Source of the DNA: VXNJ01 sp965249595
GTDB lineage: Bacteria > Chloroflexota > UBA11872 > VXNJ01
Direction of reading: 5' to 3'
Length of the DNA stretch: 64,000 bases
NCBI GenBank assembly: GCA_965249595.1
Contig: OZ252242.1
Span: 496,001 to 560,000, forward strand
The translations under genes and the position numbers were made by a program. Numbering within the stretch: the stretch's first letter is position 1; each line of letters starts with the position of its first letter. The notes beneath the pieces were generated by a model. It searched no databases, was not told where the DNA came from, and was given only the letters and a program-made list of their open reading frames with translations. This document shows positions 8,050-16,551 of this stretch, piece by piece.

Positions 8050-9473
8050 ACATGGCAACCGACAAGCTGATCGTGCCCGCCGACGCGGACATTGATTTTG
8101 ATTACCGCTACGGGTTTCACGATGATGAGGCCGCCGATTTTTCGACCGAGCCGGGCATCTCCGAAGACATCGTCCGCCAGATTTCCAAACTGAAGAATGA
8201 ACCGGACTGGATGCTCGATCTGCGGCTGAAAGGCTACGCCGAATTCGCCGCCCGCCCGATGCCCAATTGGGGTGCCGACCTCTCGGGCATCAAATTTGAC
8301 GATATCCATTACTACGTCCGCGCCACCGACCGCGGCTCCGACGACAACTGGGAAGACGTCCCCGACTACATCAAGAACACTTTCGACCGCTTGGGAATTC
8401 CAGAAGCTGAGAAAAAGTTCCTAGCCGGCGTCGGCGCTCAGTACGACTCGGAAGTCGTCTATCACAACCTGCAAGAGGAGCTGTCCAACCAGGGCGTCAT
8501 TTTCCTTGATATGGACGGCGGCCTGCGCGAGTATCCCGAATTGGTAAAGAAGTACTTTGCCACCATCATTCCCTACAACGACAACAAATTTGCCGCCCTC
8601 AACACTGCGGTCTGGAGCGGCGGCAGCTTCGTCTACGTTCCCGAGGGAGTCCATGTCGAACTGCCCCTGCAGGCTTATTTCCGCATCAATGCCGAGAGCG
8701 CCGGGCAATTCGAACGCACCCTGATCATCTGCGAAAAGGGTGGCTCTGTCCACTACATCGAGGGCTGTACGGCGCCGACCTACGCTCGCAATTCGCTCCA
8801 TTCAGCGGTGGTCGAGATCATCGCCCTGGAAGATTCGCACGTTCGCTACACAACGATCCAGAACTGGTCTAACAACGTCTACAACCTGGTGACCAAGCGC
8901 GCCACTGCGGCGGCCCGCTCGGCCGTTGAGTGGATCGACGGCAACATCGGTTCCAAGGTGACGATGAAATACCCGGCTATCCACCTGCTCGGTGAGCGGG
9001 CTCGCGGCGAGGTTCTCTCGGTGGCCTATGCCAATTCCGGCCAACACCAGGATGCCGGCGCCAAGATCGTTCACGCCGCCCCCAATACAACCTCAACGAT
9101 TACCTCTAAATCAATTTCCAACGGCACCGGGCGTTCCACCTACCGCGGACTGCTTAAGGTCGAACCCAACGCCGTAGGCACCAAGTCTTTCGTGCGCTGT
9201 GATGCCATGTTGCTCACGCCCGAATCTAAGACCGACACCTATCCGTACATCGAAATTGAGGAAGAGGATTCACAGGTCGGCCACGAAGCCACGGTCTCTA
9301 AGATCGGCGACGAGCAGATCTTCTATCTGATGAGCCGCGGGCTTTCAGAGGAGAAGGCCACTTCGGTGATCGTGACCGGGTTCTTCGAGGAATTCATCAA
9401 AGAGCTGCCGATGGAATACGCAGTCGAGATGAATCGCCTCATCGAGTTGGAGATGGAAGGGTCGGTGGGTTAA
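8046..9473 (+). CDS. sufB: Fe-S cluster assembly scaffold SufB
   Basis: Core scaffold subunit of SufBC2D on which nascent Fe-S clusters are built. The 475 residues contain the beta-helix core with the strongly conserved ALNTAVWSGGSFVYVPEGV, KGGSVHYIEGCTAPTY and EATVSKIGDEQIFYLMSRGL blocks. It starts within the sufC stop codon; an internal ATG two codons later is also usable. It precedes sufD by about 70 bases and shares the beta-helix fold with it. Confidence 0.97.
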   Translation: MNMATDKLIVPADADIDFDYRYGFHDDEAADFSTEPGISEDIVRQISKLKNEPDWMLDLRLKGYAEFAARPMPNWGADLSGIKFDDIHYYVRATDRGSDDNWEDVPDYIKNTFDRLGIPEAEKKFLAGVGAQYDSEVVYHNLQEELSNQGVIFLDMDGGLREYPELVKKYFATIIPYNDNKFAALNTAVWSGGSFVYVPEGVHVELPLQAYFRINAESAGQFERTLIICEKGGSVHYIEGCTAPTYARNSLHSAVVEIIALEDSHVRYTTIQNWSNNVYNLVTKRATAAARSAVEWIDGNIGSKVTMKYPAIHLLGERARGEVLSVAYANSGQHQDAGAKIVHAAPNTTSTITSKSISNGTGRSTYRGLLKVEPNAVGTKSFVRCDAMLLTPESKTDTYPYIEIEEEDSQVGHEATVSKIGDEQIFYLMSRGLSEEKATSVIVTGFFEEFIKELPMEYAVEMNRLIELEMEGSVG

Positions 9474-9545
9474 TCAATCACCCGCCTTTCACCAACCACC
9501 AATATTTGCCAACACCCCAGTCCTTCTTTGCAGGATCGTTAATCG

Positions 9546-10877
9546 ATGGCGCTCGCCCAAGAGACACTGTCAACCCCTAGCGCACAACTGGTGCGCGCCC
9601 GCGCCGCGGCCGTCGGTGAGCCGTCCTGGCTGACCGAGAGACGTCTGGCCAATTGGCAGGATTACGCTGGAACCCCGCTGCCGGTCCTAACCGACGAGAC
9701 CTGGCGCCGGACCGATTTGCGCGGGGTCGACCCCGACCATTTCTCAGCCTGGCAGGGAGATGATCGTGTGTCGGTCTCCGATCCCGATCCCGGCATCCTG
9801 CCGAGCAGTTGGTTTGCGGCCCATGCCGCCCAGTCCAATTGGGCCGACCCTCAGGTAACGGTCGACAGCTCCCTGACCGCCGCCGGTCTGATCTTCTGTT
9901 CACTCGATAAAGCCTGCCGCGATCACCGCGAACTGCTCCACCGGATCCCCGGCTTTGCCGACCAGCCGGATACGGCGATGGACAAGTTCGTAACCCTGAA
10001 CGGAGCCCTCTGGAGCGGCGGGTTGTTCGTCTACGTTCCCAAGGGCCTGCAAGTCGACGTACCGCTGCGCAGCCTCATTTCCACGAACCTGGCCGGAATC
10101 GGCGTGTTTCCGCGGGTTTATATCTGGGTCGACGATAGCGCCCGGCTCGATCTGATCGAAGAACATACTTCGCAAACCCTTGACCGGGAGACCCTTGTCT
10201 GTCCGGTGGTCTACGCCTATGTCGGCGACGATGCCCAGCTTGACTACACCTTGATCCAGAACTGGGGCTTGCACACCGCCGCCTTCGGCCGTATCCGAGC
10301 GGTCGGCGGCCGCGACGCACGGGTGCATCTAAACCAGTTCTCGCTCGGTGCCGCGCTGGCCAAGACCTACACCGAGGCATCATTTCCGCAGACCGGCGGC
10401 AACGGTCAAATCTGGGGCCTCTCGCTGCTCGACGGACGCCGCCATATTGATCATGAGACGCGACAGATACACGATGGCGATCACACCTACTCCAACCTGA
10501 TCTTCAAAGGCGTCCTGCGCGAACGGGCTCGCTCGGTCTTTTACGGGTCGATTCGGATTTCCGATTCGGCCAGCCAGAGCAACACCTACCAGCAAAACGA
10601 CAATCTCCTGCTCTCCAAGCGGGCCCGTGCCGATTCGATCCCGGGAATGGAGATTCGGACCTACGACGTGCGCTGCACCCACGGTGCGACGATCGGCCGC
10701 ATCGACGAAGAGGAACTCTTCTACCTGATGAGTCGTGGTTTTCCGCGCGCCGTGGCCGAAGGTCTGGCGATCCGCGGATATGTCGAGCCGGTACTGGCAC
10801 GAATCCAGGACGAACGCGTTCGCGGTTCGCTCGAACGGGAAGTTCTAGTGCGGGCCGGGGTTCCTAACCAAGCGTGA
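9546..10877 (+). CDS. sufD: Fe-S cluster assembly protein SufD
   Basis: Partner of SufB in the SufBC2D scaffold. The 443 residues show the family blocks TLNGALWSGGLFVYVPKGL, then LDYTLIQNWG, and a C-terminal region with RCTHGATIGRIDEEELFYLMSRGFPRAVAEGL. The N-terminal helical part is more divergent, as usual for SufD. The stop overlaps the GTG start of the Rieske gene (GTGA), indicating coupled translation. Confidence 0.95.
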   Translation: MALAQETLSTPSAQLVRARAAAVGEPSWLTERRLANWQDYAGTPLPVLTDETWRRTDLRGVDPDHFSAWQGDDRVSVSDPDPGILPSSWFAAHAAQSNWADPQVTVDSSLTAAGLIFCSLDKACRDHRELLHRIPGFADQPDTAMDKFVTLNGALWSGGLFVYVPKGLQVDVPLRSLISTNLAGIGVFPRVYIWVDDSARLDLIEEHTSQTLDRETLVCPVVYAYVGDDAQLDYTLIQNWGLHTAAFGRIRAVGGRDARVHLNQFSLGAALAKTYTEASFPQTGGNGQIWGLSLLDGRRHIDHETRQIHDGDHTYSNLIFKGVLRERARSVFYGSIRISDSASQSNTYQQNDNLLLSKRARADSIPGMEIRTYDVRCTHGATIGRIDEEELFYLMSRGFPRAVAEGLAIRGYVEPVLARIQDERVRGSLEREVLVRAGVPNQA

Positions 10878-11197
10878 TTCGCCCCGGCCGCTATGCCGTT
10901 TGCCCCTACGATGAGCTGGCCGAAGCGAGCGCCTGCAAGGTACGCGCCGGCGGGATGTTGGTGGCGGTTTTCAAAGTCCGCGGCGAGGTCAAAGCCCTCG
11001 CCGACACTTGCTCACATGCCCAGGCCTCACTGTCGGAAGGCGAAGTGAACCCGAACTTTTGTACCGTGATGTGTCCGTTGCACGGGGCGATATTCGACCT
11101 GGACACCGGTGAACCGCTCTCATCTCCGGCCACCGCGCCGGTCGAGACCTTCGACTGTGAAATTGACGACGGACAGATCGTGGTCACGATCCTGTGA
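10874..11197 (+). CDS. SUF-associated Rieske [2Fe-2S] protein
   Basis: Small 107-residue soluble Rieske ferredoxin related to the NirD/biphenyl-dioxygenase ferredoxin branch. The two ligand pairs are clear: Cys46-x-His48 (TCSHAQ) and Cys67-x2-His70 (CPLHGAIFDLDTGE). It starts with GTG overlapping the sufD stop and ends overlapping the GTG start of sufS, so it is an integral operon member. It may supply electrons for cluster assembly or sulfur reduction. That role is inferred from context only. Confidence 0.92.
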   Translation: MIRPGRYAVCPYDELAEASACKVRAGGMLVAVFKVRGEVKALADTCSHAQASLSEGEVNPNFCTVMCPLHGAIFDLDTGEPLSSPATAPVETFDCEIDDGQIVVTIL

Positions 11198-12468
11198 GCA
11201 GTTCCCGATCCGCGGTGAGCACCGCCAAACCTGAGGGCATCGACCTGAAAGCGGTGCGCGCCGATTTCCCGATCCTGGATCGAATGATTAACGGGCGGCC
11301 GCTGGCATACCTGGACAACGCCGCCAGCTCGCAGAACCCCACCGCGGTGATCGAGGCGATCGCCAGCTACTACCGCACCACCCACTCCAATGTCCACCGC
11401 GGCATCCATGCCATGAGCCAGCAGGCAACCGACATGTACGAGCAGGCCCGCGCCAGCGTGGCCACCCTGCTCGGTTGTTCTTCAGATCCTGCCCAGGTTA
11501 TCTGGACTCGCGGGACCACCGAGGGTCTCAATTTGGTGGCCAGCGCCTGGGCGCGCCCCCGCCTGGGCCCAGGTGACGAGGTCCTCATAACCGAAATTGA
11601 GCACCACTCCAACATCGTCCCCTGGCAATTGGTCTGCAATGCGACCGGCGCTAGATTGCGCTGGGTGAAGCTGGCCGATCACCGCTCCGGCCCGCTGGCG
11701 GCCGATTTTTGCGAATTGATCAATTCGCGCACCAAGGTGGTCGCGCTCACCCAGATGTCTAACGTCTTGGGCAACATGCTCAATGTTGGGGAGATCGCCC
11801 GAATGGCCCATGCGGTGGGGGCCGTAATAGTTGTCGACGGCGCTCAGTCAACGCCCAATATGCCGATAGATGTCGAGGCCCTCGACTTGGACTTTTTCGC
11901 CTGTTCAGGCCACAAGATGCTCGGGCCAACCGGCATCGGCGCCCTCTACGGCAAGCGCGAGCTGCTCGAGGCGGCCGACCCTTACCAGGGCGGTGGCGAC
12001 ATGATCGCCACGGTGGCGATGGAGGGTTCAACCTGGAATCAGCTGCCCTATAAATTTGAGGCCGGCACACCCAACATTGCCGGAGCCATCGGCATGGGAG
12101 TTGCGGCCGAATACCTGCAAAACATCGGCCTGGCGGAAATAAACGCCCACGAAAAAATGCTCGCCGCCTACGCCCTCGAGCAACTTGGCGCCATATCCGG
12201 GATAACGATTTATGGACCAGCAGATCCGGACCTGCGCGGCGGCGTGGTCTCCTTCAACCTGGGTGACCTTCACCCGCACGATTTAGGTCAAGTTCTCGAT
12301 GGCGATGGCATCGCCGTGCGGGCCGGTCACCATTGCGCGCAACCACTGATGGCGGCATTGGGCGTCGGGTCCACGGCACGGGCCAGTTTCTACCTGTACA
12401 ACACCAAGTCCGAAGTCGACCGCTTGGCCGCCGGGGTCGAACGGGCGCGTGAGTTCTTTGGTTTTTGA
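11194..12468 (+). CDS. sufS: Cysteine desulfurase SufS
   Basis: PLP enzyme that abstracts sulfur from cysteine as a persulfide for the SUF scaffold. The Schiff-base lysine is Lys241 in SGHKMLGPTG and the persulfide cysteine is Cys381 in RAGHHCAQP, the class-II (SufS/CsdA) arrangement. The 424 residues are slightly long because of an N-terminal tail. The GTG start overlaps the previous stop. It is followed after 3 bases by sufU, its usual zinc-dependent sulfur acceptor. Confidence 0.97.
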   Translation: MSSSRSAVSTAKPEGIDLKAVRADFPILDRMINGRPLAYLDNAASSQNPTAVIEAIASYYRTTHSNVHRGIHAMSQQATDMYEQARASVATLLGCSSDPAQVIWTRGTTEGLNLVASAWARPRLGPGDEVLITEIEHHSNIVPWQLVCNATGARLRWVKLADHRSGPLAADFCELINSRTKVVALTQMSNVLGNMLNVGEIARMAHAVGAVIVVDGAQSTPNMPIDVEALDLDFFACSGHKMLGPTGIGALYGKRELLEAADPYQGGGDMIATVAMEGSTWNQLPYKFEAGTPNIAGAIGMGVAAEYLQNIGLAEINAHEKMLAAYALEQLGAISGITIYGPADPDLRGGVVSFNLGDLHPHDLGQVLDGDGIAVRAGHHCAQPLMAALGVGSTARASFYLYNTKSEVDRLAAGVERAREFFGF

Positions 12469-12471
12469 CCG

Positions 12472-12927
12472 ATGCTTGACGACCTCTATCGCGAGATCAT
12501 CCTCGATCACTACCGAACCCCACGCAACCACGGGCGATTGAATCCCTGCGACTTAACCGCGCGCGGCTTTAACCCGCTCTGCGGTGACGACATCGAGATA
12601 ACCGCCCGCGTAAATGATGGAGTGATCACCGAAATCTCATTTGCCGGTCATGGTTGTTCGATCTCACAGGCCTCAGCCTCGATGCTCACCGAAGCGGTCG
12701 TCGGCCGGCCTTTGGCGGAGGCGCTGGAATTGGCCGAGAGCGTCCGGGCGATGTTTACCGGGCAACCGGTCGACATAGAAAAACTCGGCGACCTTGAGGC
12801 CCTGCAAGGCGTTAAACGCTACCCTATCCGGATCAAATGCGCGACCTTGGCCTGGAACGCCCTGCAAGTCGGGGCGCAGCGCGACGCCGAAGACGAGGGA
12901 GTCTATTCCGACGAGGCCGGCGTGTGA
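12472..12927 (+). CDS. sufU: SufU-type sulfur-transfer protein
   Basis: Accepts persulfide sulfur from SufS. Three conserved cysteines, Cys37 (LCGDD), Cys62 (GHGCSIS) and Cys123 (IKCATL), plus Asp39 form the zinc/sulfur site. The roughly 20-residue insertion between Cys62 and Cys123 distinguishes SufU from IscU. It is the last gene of the SUF operon. A gap of 118 bases follows without a strong intrinsic terminator. Confidence 0.95.
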   Translation: MLDDLYREIILDHYRTPRNHGRLNPCDLTARGFNPLCGDDIEITARVNDGVITEISFAGHGCSISQASASMLTEAVVGRPLAEALELAESVRAMFTGQPVDIEKLGDLEALQGVKRYPIRIKCATLAWNALQVGAQRDAEDEGVYSDEAGV

Positions 12928-13045
12928 ATGGCCAAGCCCATTTAGCGACTTGCGTAGGCCAACCCTTGCCATGGCTTATTCGACCCACTGCGCAATAGCT
13001 TGAAGGCCGAAGATTTCGGGTACCCTCTGCCAGGGAGAGACATAC

Positions 13046-13438
13046 ATGGCCTACAGCATCAATCACGTCCATATTCGCTCGTCAGATCCCCATCAGTCGG
13101 TGGCCTGGTTCGAGGAGCATTTCGGCGCCAAGCTGGTTTCAGAGGGCGTGATAACGCCCGGCACCGTAACCATCGTCATGGGGGTGGACGGTCCAGCGCG
13201 ATTGCTCATATCGTCTAAGCCCGACGGCACATCCGACGATAGGGCCTCGGCCGAACTTTTCCGCCTGGGTCTGGAACACTTTGGATTCCAAACTGATGAT
13301 CTGGCCGCGGACTTGGAACGATTGCAAAAGGCGGGAATCCGGGTCGTACAGCCACTCACTGAGGTACGGAGTGGCGCCAAGATTGCCTTCATCGAAGGCC
13401 CGGACGACGTACTGATTGAATTGGTCCAGGGACCTTAG
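13046..13438 (+). CDS. VOC superfamily (glyoxalase/dioxygenase-like) protein
   Basis: This 130-residue protein has the paired beta-alpha-beta-beta-beta layout of the vicinal oxygen chelate fold. It has an N-terminal strand with candidate metal ligands (INHVHIRSSD), a central His (LEHFGFQTDD) and a C-terminal Glu (DDVLIELVQ). These fit glyoxalase I or related metal-dependent isomerases and lyases, but substrate specificity cannot be told. GGGAGA lies 7 bases before the ATG. Confidence 0.82.
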   Translation: MAYSINHVHIRSSDPHQSVAWFEEHFGAKLVSEGVITPGTVTIVMGVDGPARLLISSKPDGTSDDRASAELFRLGLEHFGFQTDDLAADLERLQKAGIRVVQPLTEVRSGAKIAFIEGPDDVLIELVQGP

Positions 13439-13492
13439 CTCCCCAATGCCCATTCAAGTCGTCGTCGGCCTGCAATTGGACGAGTCCGGCGG

Positions 13493-14221
13493 GTGACCGT
13501 CCAAGCCAATTCGACGACGACGATTGAGGCGGTCTTTTTCGATCTCGACGACGTCCTGCTCGATTACGACTACCGCATGCGCACGCGGGTGCGCAACACC
13601 TATCAGACCGTTGCCACGCACCTGCCAACGGCCCTGCGACAAGCGGCCATAGAAGCGACCTCGGCGTTGATCAGAGACCTGATGGATCGGCACGCCTGGG
13701 ACGAGCGGGAACAAATTGAATGGTTCGCCGATCCGCTAGGACGCCTCGGAATCAACGACCGCTGCCTGGCCCAATCGCTCTGCGATGAAATTGACCGGCG
13801 TTTTGACCAGGCCAATCGCCTCTATCCGGCCGGCCGCCGCATGCTTGAGGCTTCAGCCGACCGCAAGCGCTGTCTGATCACCAACGGTTACGGGAATATC
13901 CAACGGGCCAAGCTGCGCCAACTCGGTCTGGAAGATGGGGTTTTCGACGCGGTTTTCATTTGTGGCGAAATCGACATTTGGAAACCTGATCGCCGGGTGT
14001 TCGAAATGGCCCTGGAGGTCTCCGGCACTGTCCCGTCACGCACGGTGATGGTGGGAGATAACCCCTACACCGACGTCGCCGGCGCGGCAAGCGCCGGAAT
14101 CCGCTCAATCTGGATCAACCACGGCCATCTAACCCTTGGTTCCGGCGATGCCCGTCCGACCTGGGAAGTCGGCTCTGTCGACGCCGCCGCTGATTTGTTG
14201 GAAGGCTTGCTGGCCGCCTAG
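13493..14221 (+). CDS. HAD superfamily hydrolase
   Basis: Haloacid-dehalogenase-fold phosphatase/dehalogenase with all four motifs. Motif I is FFDLDDVLLD with nucleophile Asp17 and Asp19. Motif II is LITNG. The motif III lysine is in IWKPDRRVFEMAL, and motif IV is MVGDNPYTDVAGA. The helical cap is inserted between motifs I and II, as in YjjG-like or 2-haloacid-dehalogenase-like proteins. The start is GTG. Probable substrates are phosphorylated metabolites; nothing in the neighbourhood defines one. Confidence 0.85.
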   Translation: MTVQANSTTTIEAVFFDLDDVLLDYDYRMRTRVRNTYQTVATHLPTALRQAAIEATSALIRDLMDRHAWDEREQIEWFADPLGRLGINDRCLAQSLCDEIDRRFDQANRLYPAGRRMLEASADRKRCLITNGYGNIQRAKLRQLGLEDGVFDAVFICGEIDIWKPDRRVFEMALEVSGTVPSRTVMVGDNPYTDVAGAASAGIRSIWINHGHLTLGSGDARPTWEVGSVDAAADLLEGLLAA

Positions 14222-14296
14222 CCAATCAGCACGGCCGGAACCGGTGACCAATTGGCGCACTCGCCATATGCCGTCACCTGCGCGCATCCGGGTGGT

Positions 14297-15007
14297 CTAG
14301 TAGGCCGCCATGATGATTTGCATCCCGGGGCGCAATCGAACCCGCCACATTCTCTCGAGCGATTTGCTCCATTGCGGGTCCAAGGCCTTGACGGCTTGGC
14401 AAATGCTGTCCAGCCACAGTTCATACAGCACCGGCCGGATGTTGCGACCAGCGCGACCGTGGACCTTGCCAAGCCGGTCCAGCATTACCCGCATTGCCGC
14501 GTCTGCCACGTCCCTGGTGACCATCACGTGGACCGAATCCCTTAGCACCTTGCGTTGTCTTTCAAATTCGGTTTGAGCGAAATGCGAGGCGATTTCGGCT
14601 GAAGAGTTCAAAAAGGCGTCGTAGAAAAATTCAGCAAAATCTCCATTCAATTCGCATCGCTCGAAGCTGGCTCGCACCGCCTCATCGGCGAACGATCCGG
14701 GTGTCCGCATCAAGGAATCGGCACCCAATTCCCGGAAGAAATCAATCCGGCAGCGGACCAAACCGTCAATGATGACAAGGTGCGGTGCTTGGGGCTGGAT
14801 TGTGACTAGGTCGGGGGCCGAGAAGATCCGCTCTTCGCCACTCGCCAGGTCTACAAAACGAATGTCGCCTTCCAAAACATGCAGCACTCCCCAGTGACCG
14901 GCGGCCAGCGCGTGCTCTCGCTTGAGCGCATCGGGAATTGTGGTTTCCTCAAAGATGAGTGATCCACCGCTGGGTACAAGGCCGGATGGCAATCGATCTA
15001 TGGCCAT
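14297..15007 (-). CDS. DUF1971 (cupin)-globin fusion protein
   Basis: A 236-residue two-domain protein. Residues 1-95 match the DUF1971/TehB-N small cupin pattern (LPSGLVPSGGSLIFEETTIP... AGHWGVLHVLEGDIRFVD). Residues 120-236 carry a single-domain globin pattern (FFYDAFLNSSAEIASHF...ERQRKVLRDSV, ... YELWLDSICQAVKALDP... WRVRLRPGM). His183 in GKVHGRAGRNI is the candidate proximal haem ligand. DUF1971 is otherwise found with tellurite-resistance methyltransferase TehB. A role in oxyanion, oxygen or NO sensing or detoxification is inference. It stands alone, convergent with the HAD gene. Confidence 0.68.
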   Translation of the reverse strand: MAIDRLPSGLVPSGGSLIFEETTIPDALKREHALAAGHWGVLHVLEGDIRFVDLASGEERIFSAPDLVTIQPQAPHLVIIDGLVRCRIDFFRELGADSLMRTPGSFADEAVRASFERCELNGDFAEFFYDAFLNSSAEIASHFAQTEFERQRKVLRDSVHVMVTRDVADAAMRVMLDRLGKVHGRAGRNIRPVLYELWLDSICQAVKALDPQWSKSLERMWRVRLRPGMQIIMAAY

Positions 15008-15470
15008 TGGCCAATTGACCCGCTCTTGGCGTGGATTCGGCCGTTTGACGGGCCCATATCGTCAATCAAAATGAGGCCGCCCTCTTTCAATTCCACCAAC
15101 AATTTGGCCGGCAAGCGAGATGTGGGCAACCCCCGGCCCGAATCAATCGCTTGGTGATGCCGGAACGCCACGGGCATGCAGTTCTTTGACCTCTTTGACG
15201 CGGGGCTGCCGCTGACAATTTAAGCAGGTCGTCCTTGCCGGCAACTGACTTATCGGCCTGACAAATAAGTGGTCGACGACTCGGCCTCGACGAACGATTG
15301 GGCTTCTTCGCCAGCCAGCTTTTGCCAATTCGGCAATAAAATTAATTTGATGCCGCCCGCCGAAGCCGTGGCCGGCCAACCACCGGGATACCAACCTGTT
15401 GGTTCGAGTTCTTTTTTGATTTTTCAATCCCGTGGCGTCACGTTAGTCGGCGGATTCGGGGGAGGTCGCA
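15008..15470. other. 463-base intergenic region, no gene recognised
   Basis: It separates the DUF1971-globin gene from the Cache gene, which are transcribed divergently. It includes an A/T-rich patch near 15335-15355. A strong ribosome binding site (GGGGGAGG) sits 6 bases before the Cache start. No RNA gene or conserved coding pattern was found. Confidence 0.4.
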
Positions 15471-15995
15471 ATGACATCTGGCGGCGGCGGCCTAAACGGC
15501 GCAAATTCACTCATGCTGCTGGGCGTCGTGGCCCTGGCAATCTCCATCCTGGCCCTGGTCTTCTCTCTGCTGGCATTCGTCGGCGCTGATTCCAAGGCGC
15601 CAGCAGCCTCGCCCGATCGGGAAGGCGATCCAAGCGGTTACACGCAGCTCCTCGTGGACCGAGCGCTATCGTATTACCGCGCTAACGGGCGAGCGGCAAC
15701 GATCGACTACTACAACACCGCCGCCAGTGCCGACGGGGATTGGTACGTCTTCATTTACGACGAGGAATTCCGCACCATCGCCCATCCCTACCGGAAAGAC
15801 TTCATTGGGAATTCCGTACTGGAACGCAGCGATTCGACCGGCTACGCCTACGGTCACGACATTGCCGAGGCCACCGAGAGTGGGCACTGGGTCAGCTATC
15901 ACTTCCCGAGCCCCGAGACCGGGGAAGATGCGCTCAAACACTCTTGGTTCGTCCGTGAAGGCGACTTGATCTTCGGGGCCGGCTGGTGGGAATAG
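15471..15995 (+). CDS. Membrane-anchored Cache-domain protein
   Basis: 174 residues: one N-terminal membrane helix (about 13-37, LLGVVALAISILALVFSLLAF), a short linker, then an extracytoplasmic single Cache domain (about 58-174). Typical signatures are DGDWYVFIYDEEFRTIAHP, TGYAYGHDIAEATESGHWVSY and the closing KHSWFVREGDLIFGAGWW. Such domains usually sense small ligands in kinases or chemoreceptors, but here no output domain is attached. It may act with a separate partner or as a solute-binding module. A nearly parallel but broken copy lies at 18788-19310. Confidence 0.78.
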   Translation: MTSGGGGLNGANSLMLLGVVALAISILALVFSLLAFVGADSKAPAASPDREGDPSGYTQLLVDRALSYYRANGRAATIDYYNTAASADGDWYVFIYDEEFRTIAHPYRKDFIGNSVLERSDSTGYAYGHDIAEATESGHWVSYHFPSPETGEDALKHSWFVREGDLIFGAGWWE

Positions 15996-16551
15996 TCCAG
16001 ACATCCAGTTTGTGGCAGACAATTCTGCCCGATTGACCGCAAATCGCCCGTTACCGAAGGAAAAGATCAGCCGGTAACTTACGGTGGCCCAGCAAGCGAT
16101 TCCAGCTGCCAGCTGCTACGCCAATTGCAACCGGACGTACCAACCTTGGCGCAATCAATGCTGTCGGAGCATGCCGCCAATGGTCAAATGCCATCGCCGA
16201 AGGAAAGCGAAACTTCGGCATGGCACCGACCGGAGACTTCAGGGCGGTTCCGTAAATCTGGTTTAATGGCCCAAAAGTGGCGGAAATCGACATCCGGTTC
16301 CCGCTGCGGCGACACCATCGCTGGCCGAAATTTTGATGGCGGTTCGGCGCTTGCGGCCGCTCCCGCACTCAGCGCCAAAAACGTATGGCCGATATTCACG
16401 CCGGATCGATTCGGTAAGTCTGCGCTTTTGTCGGATCATATTCACCAACGATTGGGAGTCGGTGTTAGCCGCGATTCGTCGCGATCCGGCCCTCGGGACC
16501 CTGCAAACAGTCATTGAGAAATGTTCGATTTGACCAGGGCGACTCATCGGA
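15996..16551. other. 556-base intergenic region, no gene recognised
   Basis: Lies between the Cache gene and the 3' end of the SulP pseudogene. No frame in it shows protein-like composition over a useful length, and no tRNA, IS ends or hairpin with a T-run were seen. It may hold relics, consistent with decay in the surrounding genes. Confidence 0.4.
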
